Below are positions 44,553 through 57,184 of a stretch of 64,000 nt of DNA, one piece after another. The notes under the pieces are model-generated. The model saw nothing but the letters and a program-made list of their open reading frames with translations, ran no database searches and was not told where the DNA came from. The stretch lies in the NCBI GenBank assembly GCA_037903475.1, contig JBAJFG010000347.1, positions 2,108,001-2,172,000 of the forward strand. Reading direction: 5' to 3'. Each line of letters starts with the position of its first letter. Positions within the stretch are counted from its first letter, which is position 1. The position numbers and the translations under genes are program-made. The stretch is from Ancylostoma caninum. Taxonomy: Eukaryota; Nematoda; Chromadorea; Rhabditida; Ancylostomatidae.

Positions 44553-47500
44553 GCCGCCTCGGGTGTAAGTATAATGCATTAAACGAAGACTTATTTCATT
44601 AAACATAGGAATACAGTTCCACATTTTTTAAAATTCTTACTTCTTTTGCAAATAAGTACTCTCTGTAGCTTTTTTTTTGTTTATCTATTTATTTTGTGCA
44701 TTCCAAAGCGATTCAGGAAAGCACCTGGACCAGTAGTTTATTAAGGAAGATTGAAAAATTAAAGAAAAACTATGTATTTTCCATCTGTAACGTACGGAAA
44801 ATTACAGTCTTCAGTTCTTGGTAAACCATGACTTACCAAGTTTACCACGTCATTTTCCCAGCATTCCACGTATAAAATATCATAATTGTGTCATTTTAAT
44901 CATCCTAGCTCCGCAGTATGACGTCGGAAAAGCAGCCGACCTTCTGTGCGTCACCCTGGCAAGAGAAAAACTCTAGCAAGTTGCACTTGCTGGAGGTTTT
45001 CTTGATTGAGGACGTCATGGCACTCATCCTGCTCTCAGGCACGTGGCATACTGTAGGTTTACCAGCATGAAAAATTCTTGTAGCTTCAACCCGACGTCTT
45101 TTTGCTAATATTTTACTTCAAACTCTATTATACTATTACTTTTGTCTTTCCACTTCTTTGTATTCCATCATATTTCATGTCCATTTCTGTTACTGTGGAC
45201 CTAGTCAGGATAATTTACCTAAACTTCATTATTTTCCAAGCTAGAGTGGTCTTTTTTTTAGAAAAATTTTCTAATGCTCAGCTGCTCATTTTCTGCAATG
45301 TTCCTTGAAATGTTCTCAAACGAATTTCCAGTCCTCTGCAGAGCAGCTGCCGTACTCCTGTCATTCTCCTGCGGTCGTTCTGCACAAATCTCTATGCGAG
45401 ACCATTCTGCTGCGGTCCTTCTGCACCCGTTCGGAAGCTGGCAGAATTCTGTTGCTATCTTTTCGACTCTCATTATCCCTCGCTTCTCGGTCACATGATC
45501 GCAATCACTTTCTGCTGCGTTCCTTCTCCAGACTTGTGTGAGTATTTAATGCACCACACTCTAAATTAAGGGTGTTCCCAAGCGAGAAAAGTGACATTTT
45601 GCCATTTTTTCGCTCGTTTACACTGGCGCGAATTTTCGCTAATCTCTGGCTTAAAGTGAAATCGTTCGGACATTTCGGGTTTTCACAGCGCATTAGTGCG
45701 ATTTGTTACGTTGTGCGCGGGTTTTTGTGTGGTTGTAAAACGGCTGCGGCCGTGTTGCACTACGAGTAACGGCTCGTTCAGCTGCGTTGGTGGTCTGTAC
45801 GGTAGTATCCGTTTACTCGTACCCCGGTAATTGCGTGATTTTCGTTTTTTCTTCAAGTCGTCTTCTTTTCCCGTTTTGTGTACTACTGTCCTTCCACACC
45901 ATTTATTCGTTCTGAACAATGTTTCACTCTGTCCGCCTTTCCAGAGGATTTGGGGAAGAGTCAGAGGACAAAAAACCTACGAAAAAAATTTGATAATCCT
46001 CCGAAAACAAAATGATGATCAGGTAGAGGATGAACCAGACGTTGGATGCTTACGTTTAACACACAGTACTGTGTTTCGGGGTGCTCAAGATGTGTTTCTA
46101 TGCTCAGAAGCCGATTTTCAGATAGCTTTGTGAAGGTGTGTAATATTTTACCAACACCAACCTTTAATCAACATGCATATCCAGCTGGACACCTTACGCA
46201 CATTTTTGGCAATCTTTTCTAACCATTGTGTGCGCACTGCTTACTGCTTCCTCAACATTTTTTAAATTGAAAGCTGATTTCAACTCGAAAAACCCTAAAT
46301 ATGGTCCGTTCCAAAAACGAGTATTCGTGATAGTGACATGCATTTCTCCTCTGCCTCTCCGAATACGGCACTATTTCTCGCGTTCTCTCATTCTCTAACT
46401 CCTGCGCAACTACGTTTCCCCGTGAAACACACTATATTAGCTAGCAAGTTTAACCACGTTTGCAGCTTTGCTTACCCGCCCTCTGGTTTGTCACATAAGA
46501 TCCTTTTAAAAAATCGAAGTGAATATTATATTCTGATTTTTCTGGTGCCTTTTTGGGGCACCCACAGTGTACTAATTTAAATAAATTAATAATTAAACAC
46601 TAACAAGCAGTTTAAATTGCTTTTTATGGAAACTTGCTTCGAACTTGTTGAATTTTCATCACTACTCCAGGTTTTTACAATAGAATTTTTGTTGTTAGCC
46701 TAACGTTCGTGTCAGCTACAACAGTAACAAGCTATATGTAGTTTTTTTCCCTTGCTGCTTATTTTCTTCTACCCCGTTGTCACTTTTTTCCTCGTTTTCC
46801 TTATATTCCTTACTCGTTCCTTAAGTTCCTTGCTTTCCAAGCCTTCCTCAGAGCATAGAAAAGCTGCCGTTAGAAGGTGGCATTGGAGGAGAGGAGACGT
46901 GAAAATAAATCTCCCACCATATCCTTGGAGAAATATCCACACATTAGTTCCTGCTTGGGCCTTTGACAGATGTGCTGAAGGCTGAAGCGAGGTGCAGATT
47001 GCTGGTTTGTGGCTAACTATCGCTCATCTATCTTCGCATTACATCGTCCTTATATTTCAAGGCGTTAATGTTCATACATAAGTCGTGTTGAGAGCCAATT
47101 CGCTTTGAGATATAATTTTACACTGCTTCTGTGGCGTCTGCTTTCGAGATTTTCGCGTGTAGAATCTGAAATATTCTACCTTGTTTGGAGCAACTCAAAT
47201 TCAAGGAAGCAGGATGTCTTATATTTCTAACAGCATTTTTATAGTATTTCTGTAATTGCAGCTGTCTTTCCAGTGGTTCGCCATCTCAGCTGAGGATATT
47301 TCGTTTGAATGGAACTGCATTTCATAGAAATTGTAGAAATTTATGTTTTATACATACCCGGACTTTTGGTGTCTGCGGTGTAACAAGTCAGCTTTTTTGC
47401 CATCTTCTCCAACTCTTTAGAGACTCAAAGCTACTCATTTTCCTAGCTCATAACCCAGCTAATCATGTTATATTGCTCATCTTCTACTACGGCGACTACC

Positions 47501-47724
47501 GATGTTTTTGTTTTTCCTGACTAAAGCAGTAGTAAAGCTTTTTTTAAAATTTTGATGTGGAATAGCTTCTTCATCTGCAAAAGACATCCTTTTTTTTGAA
47601 TGCATCGGTCCTTTTCCTTTCACGACCCAGGTATCCAAAATTCCATTAGATAGCTTCGCTTACATTCCTTGCATTAGTCCCCTCGTGAGTAGCGCTTCGG
47701 CGTCTAGGCGAAAGGAAACGAAAA
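44553..47724. other. Intron or intergenic DNA with weak exon candidates
   Basis: A strong acceptor at 45953 (TTTCCAG) opens a frame to 46133, and another at 46851 (TTCCTCAG) opens a short frame with AATAAA just after a stop. Neither has a family match, and more than one reading frame is possible. The DNA at 45640-45790 is CpG-richer than its flanks. Confidence 0.35.
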
Positions 47725-47790
47725 ATGCCAGTCGACCAGCCAGAATTTTTCCGCATCATTAAACGTAATCATAGCTGCTGGAGTGCACTG
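47725..47790 (+). CDS. Candidate first coding exon of an unrecognised gene
   Basis: ATG after a GGAAACGAAAA leader opens MPVDQPEFFRIIKRNHSCWS (then AL) and ends in a consensus GTGAGT donor in phase 0. The 60 bases upstream are GC- and CpG-richer than average, as expected for a promoter or 5' UTR. The next exon was not found, and no family can be named from 22 residues. Confidence 0.4.
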
Positions 47791-49977
47791 GTGAGTAGTA
47801 TTTTCCCGGTTCCCAGGATTGCTGATGGTGGCGCCGAGGAGAACGGACACGCGGGTGTTTTTAATAGCTGGATCCGGCCTATTCCACTAATTTCTGGAGT
47901 GGAGTTTTGCACATATCGAAGCTTCTGTGTGGGATTTTGCAATGGTTTGAGGTAGTGGAATTCATGAGATAATGACTTCTAGCCAGGTGATTTCAGGCCT
48001 GTTCTAAACCCCCTGGATAAAGTGTAAGGAATGTGGAGGAGACAGAGCGTTAATAATCTTAATTTCGGCGAAATCTGCCATATTTACCCACAATTTCACC
48101 GGTTTTTACCTAAATTGTCGCTTTCAACTTATAACAATGTATATTTAGAGGAACTTCATTCGATTCTGTGCAAATTCCTTTTAAAGGATACGATCTCCAC
48201 GATATTGAGCCGGAATTCACACGGAAACCTGTTAAATTCTTCTAAATCTACATTTTCTTAGTTTTAAGGCCAGTGTTTATCGAAAAACCGGCAACATTCC
48301 CCTAAATGCTCAAATTGGGTTGACTAAGTTTAAGCAATTGATTAAAGGAGTTTTCACGGGAGAGGAACGAAGAAGGATATTCAGAAATCGCTTCATCACC
48401 CTAGCTTCTACAGCGTCCTTTCTGACTCGAGCTCTCCACAGCTGCCAATCCATCCAGAATGACTTAAAAGCAGTGTGTCACCTCGTTTCGTGGGTGGTTT
48501 CTAGACCTCCTGGTCACGCTGATTCCAATAATGTACGACAAAACGCATAAAAATGAAGAAAACCCCGTTTTCCGAGTAACCGAAAGGGCAGTTCACGGAC
48601 CATTTGAGCGGAGCCACGGACCATTTGACTGTGCTAGCTGTCCGCCACTTTGCAGCAATGGCCAATACGTGCTGACGTGTTCGCTCGATAGGATCAACTG
48701 CTCCACGCGTCCACTAGGCTCGACAAACTGTTCCGAATCCTTCCCCGAGAAACGTTCAAAAAATGGATTTGGAGACCGTTTTGTAACATTTTATGTATAC
48801 CGTTGGATTCAGCGTGTCGAGGAGATTCAGAATCGGCTAAAACCTCAGATATGGAAACGAGGTGATACACTGCCTCTGAGAATTCCTGTACTACTTATTT
48901 TATGCTCCCACGAACGGTGCCAACGACCACACCGCGTTGAACCAGTCCTCCTCTGCCGCCGCGCTGCAGATGATGAGCTATAACTGGCTTTTACTCGGCG
49001 TTAACGGCGTCATCGCTATAAGAAGTACATGTGTACGTGCGTGTGTACTTGTGCCTCTTCGCGTATCCTGGATGTGTCATATGCAGCTCGAAATCTTGTA
49101 GGACATTCTTGGTTCTTTTTCTCGTCAACTGTTCTTGACACAGCTTAAATTCGTTCGCAAGAACGTCATCAGAGCGCGTTCCGACATTGTCAAAATGAGA
49201 TTTGGAGCGGCTCGTTGAGCATTGCCATGTGCCAGTGCATTTGACGGCTCTTCAAGCGCATGACTGAGCAATGCTTACGGATGTTTCCGACATTTTTCAT
49301 GTGCACTTATCCAGGCCAGTTCATAGCCTCGTGGAATCTGTCCTTGACAGTTGTTTCGACGTGATTAGTTCATTTATTTTAAGATTCTGTACATCTGCAC
49401 AGATGTTTGCCCTTTAAGCTCTCGATTTTACATCGAAATGTGGAATTAATGCTCTCAAACCTTCGTTTGGAGTTTTTTTTTAAATTTTTATTGATTTAAT
49501 GCCCTTGGTAAGGTTAGTATGCAGCGCCGTTACGAAAAATTGAAACGTAGTGCCTAATCAAAGAACGAATAAAAAGCGTACACCATCAAGTTGAGCTATG
49601 AGGGATGGGCCTTATCCTCGCTCGAGGTCAGACACGTATAGTTGTTCTTTTTTTTTCAAATTTTCCAACTCGGGAAAGTATCGGCGGAAACAAGGAGAAT
49701 GTATGCGAATTTCGCGCCAGTGTACTTTTACTCTCTATCTCCAGCAAATTTAATAAACTTTGGCTTTTTGTTTTTGTTTTGGTGTAACTTCTCTACATAA
49801 TTCAGAAATGCTGTAGATCGAGAGATGTCCCTTTACTCGGCCACCCCTCGTCTCAGTGTTTTTCGTAATAGCTGAATATTTCCAACCATGTTACGACATA
49901 CATACCCCATATTTGAGGGGAAAGGGAGGAATAATGGGGGAAATTTCTGTTCTCCGGCCATTTTCTGAGCTCAGATG
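47791..49977. other. Intron or intergenic DNA
   Basis: The second copy of the dispersed repeat (48662-48915) lies here. It contributes to a 150-codon plus frame (48531-48983) that I do not regard as a gene. Confidence 0.45.
48662..48915 (+). repeat. Dispersed repeat, copy 2 (homologous to 9650-9910)
   Basis: This plus-strand copy matches the minus strand at 9650-9910, with roughly one difference in four bases. The shared translation block is FYVY-R/H-WIQ-x-VEEIQN. It lies within a larger open frame, but the homologue is broken. Confidence 0.7.
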
Positions 49978-50149
49978 TTAGGTTTGCCTGAAAGTCTTGC
50001 ACCGACATCTATTTCCTAATCTTGGATTGAAATTCTTTGGCAATAGAATGTGGTAGAATGTCCTGCCACTTCTCAAATATAGAAATTGGCAGGCCAGATG
50101 TTTGAAAAATGGGCAAAATTTGTGCAAGACTTTCGGACCTCACCCCTAA
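49978..50149. repeat. 172-bp MITE with TTAGG...CCTAA ends
   Basis: TTAGGTTTGCCTGAAAGTCT at the left pairs with AGACTTTCGGACCTCACCCC and CCTAA at the right. Shared inner arms are GAAAGTCTTGCAC. It is non-coding. A TA duplication is not evident. Confidence 0.7.
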
Positions 50150-50736
50150 CGAGTACACTGCTAAGGTTAGCAGGGTTTTTCTATCTTAACATTGAGCATT
50201 AAAAACCAAGACTCTAAACAGTAACATTACAAGGAGTTTATATTAGTTTTGGCAGGTTCTGTGAACCAATACGCATTGTTTCATAAACATTATCCACACT
50301 GAATGTATTGACCATTTCAGCACCTCTCAAATATGAAAGTCCAGCTGAATTCGATTATCTCTTGCTTGTTTTTTCCGGAAGTTAATTTTCGAAGTAAAAA
50401 TAGCGGAAAATTATCTGAATGCAGCCTGAATCGTTCAGTGCAATTAACTAGGCTTTTTTGGATTATGCTAAATAACTAAATAAATAAACTTAATGAAAGA
50501 ATAAAAAGCTATCAAAAAAAAAAAGTTAACGAAAGGCTCCGTTTCGTTCCTTCCCTTAGACGGAGAAAAGGAAAAGTAAGCAACCTCCCCTTCTGCTTGG
50601 ATCCGCATTTTTTCTGGTGATGTTGCGCATTTGTTCGCAGAAAATCCAGGAATTCTATCCGAATGCGCACAACCTTTGCTTGTTTTTTTTTCTTCATGTT
50701 ACTTATAAATCATATGCTGATATATTACCAATTATA

Positions 50737-52012
50737 TTAGGTTGGTGCAAAAATAATGCGCGTTTTCATGCCTTTGATTCCGAACCTCATAACTCCTTTC
50801 AAAATCGATCTTTTTTCGAAAGGCTCAAAACTATTGTAATCCGCAAATCTTTAGCAACAAGATAGGTGTTCTCCGACTACCGTGCAATTTTGACAGGACC
50901 CTCTAGAATTGACGAACTTCCGGAGCGCAGTTTTGATATCACTTTAGTCTTCAAGAAAATTCTCCAGGAAGAAGTCGTCCAGGTTCTCGGGGAAGTGGTA
51001 GTGGTGAGCGAGAAGTTTGCTGATTATGATGTAGGAGTCCGAGCTTCCTAGCTCAGTTGTTCCAACCTGTGAAGTATCTGTCGTGCAGGGTGTGCCTGGA
51101 CGGTGGCGTGTAGGAGTGAAGAACCTATTTTATTGAGCAACGCTAGGGTCACACAGTAAAATTTCTAATTTATTTTATTTACATCTTAAGAGTATTTACC
51201 AGATTAGGGAGAATGAATGAGCTATAGTGAGCAATTTTTGCAGAAGATCACCACAAAGTCGCCGGGACCTTATTTTGGTGTTGCTTCGGTTTCTGGGAGT
51301 GTTTCGGTGCATCTTCCTCATCCAACTGTTGAGCAAGGCACTTCATTTTGTTGAAGAGGGTCTATTCTTCATATTTAATTACTAAGCGACCGACTGTTTG
51401 GTGGCAATTCTTTCACTACAAAGGCGCGAAGCAGACCTCTCAAAGAGGATCAATGTGGTACCCGTTCAGCATGCGCGACATCAACTCGTCAAGCATTTTC
51501 ATCCTCCCACTTTTACTGAAGGGAGGGACGGTCAGACGACAATTACCGGCAATGTTCTGCGAAACCAAATATGTTGTTTTGGATGGGTGCTGTTTGATAA
51601 TTGTCATCAGTTGGGGATTGCAAACCCCAGGAAGACCTATGCGACATTCCTTACTTTCGAAGCAGGAGACACCAAGCCGAAAAATCCGGGAGCAGCTCGG
51701 CGGAATGCATTCGCTCACACTCCCTTCGCCAAAACTATGGTGGTATTCCGAGCGATTCCTGCTGCGATGCCGCCGAGTATCAGCTCGCTGAAGTGAGTTT
51801 GGCAAAAAACTTGTTTTAGCGCCTTTCGTTCCACAACTAAAAATTCACCAAAGACATGAACTTCGCTCAAAATGCATGAGTTATTTGAAAAGGCCATGAA
51901 ATTTGCTACAAAATCGTTTACAACTTCTCATACCAATGATAAGAAACACCGGAAGTGTTCTGCATCGAAGATGAAGCAACGAAAAACGCGCATTATTTTT
52001 GCACCAACCTAA
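50737..52012. mobile_element. Mariner-like element, 1276 bp, with TA target duplication
   Basis: The ends TTAGGTTGGTGCAAAAATAA (50737) and TTATTTTTGCACCAACCTAA (ending 52012) are perfect inverted repeats of about 29 bp including GCGCGTTTT, and TA flanks both sides (50735-50736, 52013-52014). The TTAGGTTGGTGCAAAA end is diagnostic of irritans-type mariners. The length fits a complete mariner, but no frame shows the DDD motifs of the transposase. The longest frames (51348-51791, 51398-51796 plus; 51440-51805 minus) overlap and are not convincing. The interior is either a heavily decayed transposase or unrelated captured sequence. Confidence 0.88.
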
Positions 52013-52014
52013 TA

Positions 52015-54754
52015 GGATTTTGAACAATATTTTTTCATCAAAATACACGTGGATCTTCTTTGAGATCTTCTGGCTGAGCAATTTTAATCTATCTATGGAT
52101 CAGAATTAATGCTAATAATTTTTTTAGCCAAACAAGTCCGTTGGTAAAAAACTTCCTTGCCTTCTTTCCTCCGAAAACGTTTTCATGATTTGAGAACCAA
52201 ACAGAGACGGAAGTCACGTCCATTTGTTGGTGATTTTCTCCTTCACTCAGGGAGATTTTTTCATTAAAATTAAGTGCTTAACTCGATTTTCTGTCTTTTT
52301 TCTCTACTCGGATCCAGTTCTATTAATTCCGAACTTCATTTTAAGTAATGTCAAACATCCCCGCAAATTTGTTCACTGATTGGTCCTCATGCGGTGTTTT
52401 TCACTGCAAAATGAAGAGTTGGAAAGTGCAGCACGAGACTGTGCGAGAAACGTACTTTTCGTCTGAAGTTGGAGCAACCAATCGCTTTCCAGTTTTAGCC
52501 CCGGCCTTACAATGTAAGGAAGAGATAAGGAGGCTTTTTTGCGATTTATTCATATTCTTGGGAGTCGGCCATATCCCGAATTTCACTTTTGAAGTCTAGT
52601 TTTGAAACAGCATGAATTTTCCTGGAAGGCAGGCTGGCTCTGAACTACTGCCAAAGCCCGAAAATTTGCTTTAATTCAATCCAATCCCTGGTTTTTCTCA
52701 CCAGTTCAGTATCAGTTTCGTTGTTTTTTTCTTAGAGCAATAGATTTCAATAAACTCCTTAAAAAGAAAAAACTTCCGGGATGTCACATATGAAAAATTA
52801 GAAACGTCAAAAGTGCAGCAGAAATTGAGAAGGCAGCGTCAGATGAAGGGAAAAGTACATATCCATCACTACCATCATGGGTGTGGCAGTTCCGCTTCTT
52901 CTTTTAGGATTTTCTGATCATGACCGTCTTTTTTTGTTCCTTTTTTACGTCATATGCTGCTTGGGCCCGCCCTACCGCGTTCGTCTCCCACCTTGCTAGG
53001 AAAAATATATTGGCATAGCATGAGTTCGTGTGGTTTTACCTTCTTTCCTCTTCCTGTTCTTGCTCTCCCTCTCTCTCGCTCGCTCGCTCGCTTCTCCTCC
53101 TTGTATTTATGCTTTGGCAACGTGTTTTAAACCACTAGAAAGCTCTTTTCTCGTCCTATGGAATGGTACAAATTGTTTGTTGAAAAATTATTATACGAAG
53201 ATCAATAACAATCAATACAATCCTCTACTGGTTTTGAGATTCATGGAACATTTAATCACGCAAACCAGCAAGACGCAGAGTGTGAAAGTTGGTTAACTTT
53301 GGTTCAGTTCGGTTATGGTTCCATAGATCCTAGCCGTAGCATTTTAGAGGGAAGTGAGATTCATAGAAGATAACCTTGCAAACCCACGATGCCATGGATT
53401 GTTAGTTAACCTATAGACTACGTAATGTTAAGAGACACAAGATGTGAAAATTGGTCCGCTTCGGTTTAGTTCGGGTATAGTTCCATAAATCTTAGCCCTT
53501 ATACTCCAGGGCGAGTTAGAGGGCGGAACTACAACTGCAAGGTCCCTGGTCCTCCCTCCCCCGATCTGTGTGTCCATGCACTCTCGTGCAAGTCTGCTCA
53601 CCTCGTTACCCATAAGTGCCGATGAACTTTTCCAAAGCGGCAATTTAGGCACTCGCCAGCGCTGTCTTGCGGAAACTTCCCGAAGGTACTCGCCGTTTTA
53701 TTTTTTACGCCGCTTGGGATAATGGCTTGAAAGGCTTGAAAAGTCCGTGAAGCCTCCTCCTGGAACTTGTGCCAAATCGCTGTGGGATTCCGTCCAGCTT
53801 CCATTTGTTTTCGTGGATTCGCTCCCCTGGGGAGGTGTAGATAAGGAGGATGTGTGTGAAAAACAGTCCACAGCAGTTTTCTAAGGAACATTCCTTTAAG
53901 TCAATGCGCGAAATCGCCGCCTGTTCTCACTCCACCACCAGCAGCGTCCTTGATTGTTTTTCGACCCGGCTAGACTAGTTTCAAGGCGCGTGGCCTTCAA
54001 CTCGGCTTCACTTCCATGTGACTTCATCAGCGTATTATACATATTTGGGCACGTAACTTCTCTATCGGTTTTCTCCTGATCATAGAGCGGGTTATCAAGT
54101 TGTTTACCTCGATTTTTTTTTCGAGAAAATGTTTTCAAAAAGGTTGACAGATTTATCCGGCATGTGTAATGTTGTTTGCCGCAGTGGTTGCTGTCCAGTT
54201 TTTGTATGATCGTTGGTGTGGGACACGTACTGCGCGTTAAAATTGAGCGATTAGCGTTGTTTTCACACGCGATGTCATTTCAAGCGATGGGATCAATGGG
54301 CGTGGCCTGATGGGCGTGCTTGGATTTTGCATGGGGATTTTCTTTTTGAAAATGGAATCTGCGGAGATTCCTCTAGCGTAGACAACTCTACATCTGTATG
54401 GTTCCTCCTTATTGTAATCCCACAACTTCACTCTTTTTTTTTCTTCTGGAATACTCGTACTAGTTACTAGTTGCACGTCACATCCTACTTCCTTCCTAGT
54501 TGCAAACCTACTAACTCCAACGCAACATGAAGCTCCTAATAAATGCCGACTCGCGCTGCATGCCATCAACCACCTCAGGTTGAATTATTTATAAGACCTA
54601 TGAAACATAATTTTTTTCTTCATTTCATTTTTTCTCCTTAGCTGCTTTTCACTTCTCTCGTCCCATGCAAGAGCCTCTCCATTAATGAGGTGATTTGTAT
54701 TGTTCATCTTCAAACATCACCAAGAAATTCTCATGCCTAAAATTTACATCGCAG
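52015..54754. other. Intron or intergenic DNA
   Basis: A diverged direct repeat of about 80 bp lies at 53279-53362 and 53440-53522. Minus-strand frames at 53428-54138 look mildly coding (QEEASRTFQAFQ, GECLNCRFGKVHRH) but switch frame and have no start. They may be a broken transposon. A CGCT/CTCT microsatellite lies near 53070-53091. Confidence 0.4.
53279..53522. repeat. Diverged direct repeat, two units of about 80 bp
   Basis: The unit at 53279-53362 (GTGTGAAAGTTGG, TTCAGTTCGGTTATGG, TTCCATAGATC) matches 53440-53522 (GATGTGAAAATTGG, TTTAGTTCGGGTATAG, TTCCATAAATC). Confidence 0.7.
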
Positions 54755-54846
54755 GAATGACAGACGCAGAGGACAAAGAGGAAGAGAGGAGCAAGAGAGA
54801 AGGAGAGAATGGGGAGAGGGGACGGAATGATGGGCTCTCTGTTTGA
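54755..54846 (+). CDS. Weak candidate exon, highly charged
   Basis: An acceptor (TTTACATCGCAG) opens a phase-1 frame of 29 codons to TGA at 54844-54846: MTDAEDKEEERSKREGENGE and on. Phase and acidic composition fit the upstream acidic-protein gene. Purine-rich low-complexity DNA could give the same result by chance. Confidence 0.2.
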
Positions 54847-56082
54847 AAAGGAAACCCGAGTAGCCTGATTATCAAAAGTAGGGACATTGCAAGGTGGCTT
54901 TAATTTTAATCTGGTGGAAACAATCCAGGAAAATATTTAGAATGAGAGGATGAAAAAGTTGATCTGAAAACCTCAACATTCTAGTAAAATGTCCTATGAA
55001 TCATTTTTAGAAGGTTTGTCGACCCATTCTTGAGTGAGGGACTACCATCCCTCCACAATCACCCCTGAACCCTTGCTTTGTTCTTTTTATTCTTTGGGGA
55101 TCCTTTTTGCTTGCTTTCATAGCTTTGTTTCCTCTTATTCTTCCTTCTTTCCTCCAGAAAATATTTGTTGATTGTGATTTCTGAAATGTCCTATTTTTGG
55201 TTGCTTGGATGATTAGATTTCCATTGTACTGCCGAATATATTCCAAACATTCAACAAGTAAATAGAATTCTCATCAGAAATAAGTCGAAAAATTATTGAA
55301 ATGGGCTGGATTACTAAAAATGATTCGCATACTTCCAAAATCCGCCGTGTAAGATGCTCTTACACGCATAAGTAAGCACTATTTTTACGAGTTTTTACCT
55401 TCATCCATATTCTGCCAACTCCTTTCATAATGTTTCCAGTTTTTTTCAAGCTATTCTCACCCCGTCTCCTCATCAAATTTGTAGATATATGAATGTAAGT
55501 ACATTCAGAACATCTGTTCTTTTCAAAACTACTCTTTCACTGATTTTATGTCCCAATTTTTCCTGGAAATGCTTTGTTTATGGTAGTTGCCCTCAACACG
55601 CCAACATTAGCTGCAGAGGGACTTTCTGTGATGGCCTAAAAACTAGCGACGAGAGACCGTTGAAATGACCAGATGCGTGTTATTCCACTTCCACGCCACT
55701 CATTTCATTCCTCCTTTGCTGCAAGGCGAAAAGAGAAAAACGAGTTCCTCTTTCAGTCCGCGTTCTTTTGTCTGCGGTGTATGGTCGAGTTTTATTGGCT
55801 TACATTTGCTTTTTGTTGGTCTCGTGGTATTCTTTTGTGTTCTTCTGAAAGGACCGAGAATGCGTTCGCGAGATGTTGTCACCTGTCCAGGAAAACGAGG
55901 GGGCTAGGATGGTGGAAACGATATAGAATTTGCACATTTACATATGTATTTTCTTCATTTTTGAGGTGGAGTAAAATCCAAGCAGAATTTCCTGTTTGTT
56001 TTTCTCATTTTTCACTCGGTACCTAAGTGAGGCAACCTTATATTCTCTTGAAAACACGAATACTCTCCGGGGCTCCGGTGAT
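54847..56082. other. Intron or intergenic DNA
   Basis: A pair of overlapping plus frames (55665-55907, 55673-56026) and a minus frame (55007-55246) have no domain, splice or start support. I see nothing else. Confidence 0.4.
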
Positions 56083-56424
56083 TATTGGAAGGATGAGTAA
56101 TCTCTTACACATGAGCATGATTACCCATGAGTAGCATTTGGGTGCGAACTACGTTACGTAAAGGTAAACTTGTCCAAGGGGGCCGGATAAGGGGTGAGTT
56201 CGGGTACTTTTAAGATACTTGCCACGGTAATCTCAATGATGCATCCGGTTTTATCCAGAAACCATCGATCATTGGAGTACATATGAATTAGGGTAGTTTT
56301 AAACATTATTCTGGATCTGGATGCATAACTCTGACTATATGTGGAAAATATGTTATCGTACCCAAATTAAGATGGTAATCTTACCCATACGTGTGAGATT
56401 ACCCATCCTTCCAGTGTTGCATCC
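56083..56424. repeat. MITE family A, copy 4 (composite)
   Basis: The left end TTGGAAGGATGAGTAATCTC and right end GAGATTACCCATCCTTCCAG are inverted repeats. An internal GGTAATCTCAATGATGCATC (56226-56245) is the other family end. The copy is either a longer family member or two insertions. Confidence 0.7.
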
Positions 56425-56863
56425 GGGCCCTGGCTCTTTACACCAGTAACAAAATTGAGGTTAAACTTATTCCTTCCTTTCTAGATTCATTTTTGGATAA
56501 TATATTCCTGATGTTGATTGAAAAAATCCACTGCATCATGGGGATAATGGTATTTCTGTCATTTCATTGGTTAGATACCGCCTCGGTTTTCCTCAAACAT
56601 TCGGGATTTGGGCCGACAGTCGCTATTTAAACCGACCATCCTTGTTAGGTACCAAGTGTTCTTCCTATAACATTCGTACAAAGCAACGGCAAGCTCCTAG
56701 CACGAATGTAACCTGATCCGCTGTTGCCGCGCATGCCACATAAATAATAAACAAATCCACGTATGGACTTACGCCACTAATAGATGATGACGTCATACCT
56801 GTATGTCTTTCTTTCCACTTCACTGAACCTCTTGAATCGTCTAGCATGATAAGTTACCCGTAC

Positions 56864-57184
56864 CTAATCCGCCCATAGTTTTCCTAACAACTTCCTGCTA
56901 GAGGCGGAGCCTAGGAAGGTGGGCGTGGTGGTGAATTGCCGAAATGTTCGTATAGTTTCTGCAAAGCTGTTGGCTACTTTTATGCTACTTTCAGCTGCAA
57001 CTAGTATAGGCGGCCTAGCTAGAGCCGTAGCAGGTTCTGTGAAGCTGTGCGTTGTGGAATCGCTTCTTTCTACGGCTTTGAAAACAATGTTACTATACTG
57101 ACGTTTGGGTTTTGAAGTAATAAAAATCAGAGAAATAAGGGAAATAAAAAATAATAGTAACAAAGTTAAAGTAATCTTGACCAT
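56864..57184 (-). CDS. Candidate signal-anchored small protein (106 residues)
   Basis: ATG at 57184 opens a strongly hydrophobic segment (MVKITLTLLLLFFISLISL, then IFIT) followed by KPKRQYSN. A serine-, threonine- and alanine-rich tail ends at TAG (56866-56864). It would be a secreted or type II membrane protein. The opposite strand of 56919-57101 is also open and partly hydrophobic, so one of the two readings may be accidental. No family is recognised, and there is no splice evidence. Confidence 0.35.
   Translation of the reverse strand: MVKITLTLLLLFFISLISLIFITSKPKRQYSNIVFKAVERSDSTTHSFTEPATALARPPILVAAESSIKVANSFAETIRTFRQFTTTPTFLGSASSRKLLGKLWAD

Noticed and set aside
44913..45070. An exon starting MTSEKQPTF after a CCGCAG acceptor
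   Set aside because: Two frames are equally open at the start, the donor is weak, and the residues match nothing known to me.
45954..46135. A coding exon bounded by TTTCCAG and AAG-GTGTGT
   Set aside because: The only open frame has a stop one codon before the donor, and the other frames are closed.
48531..48983. A 150-residue gene
   Set aside because: Much of it is a dispersed repeat also found at 9650-9910, and there is no splice or start support.
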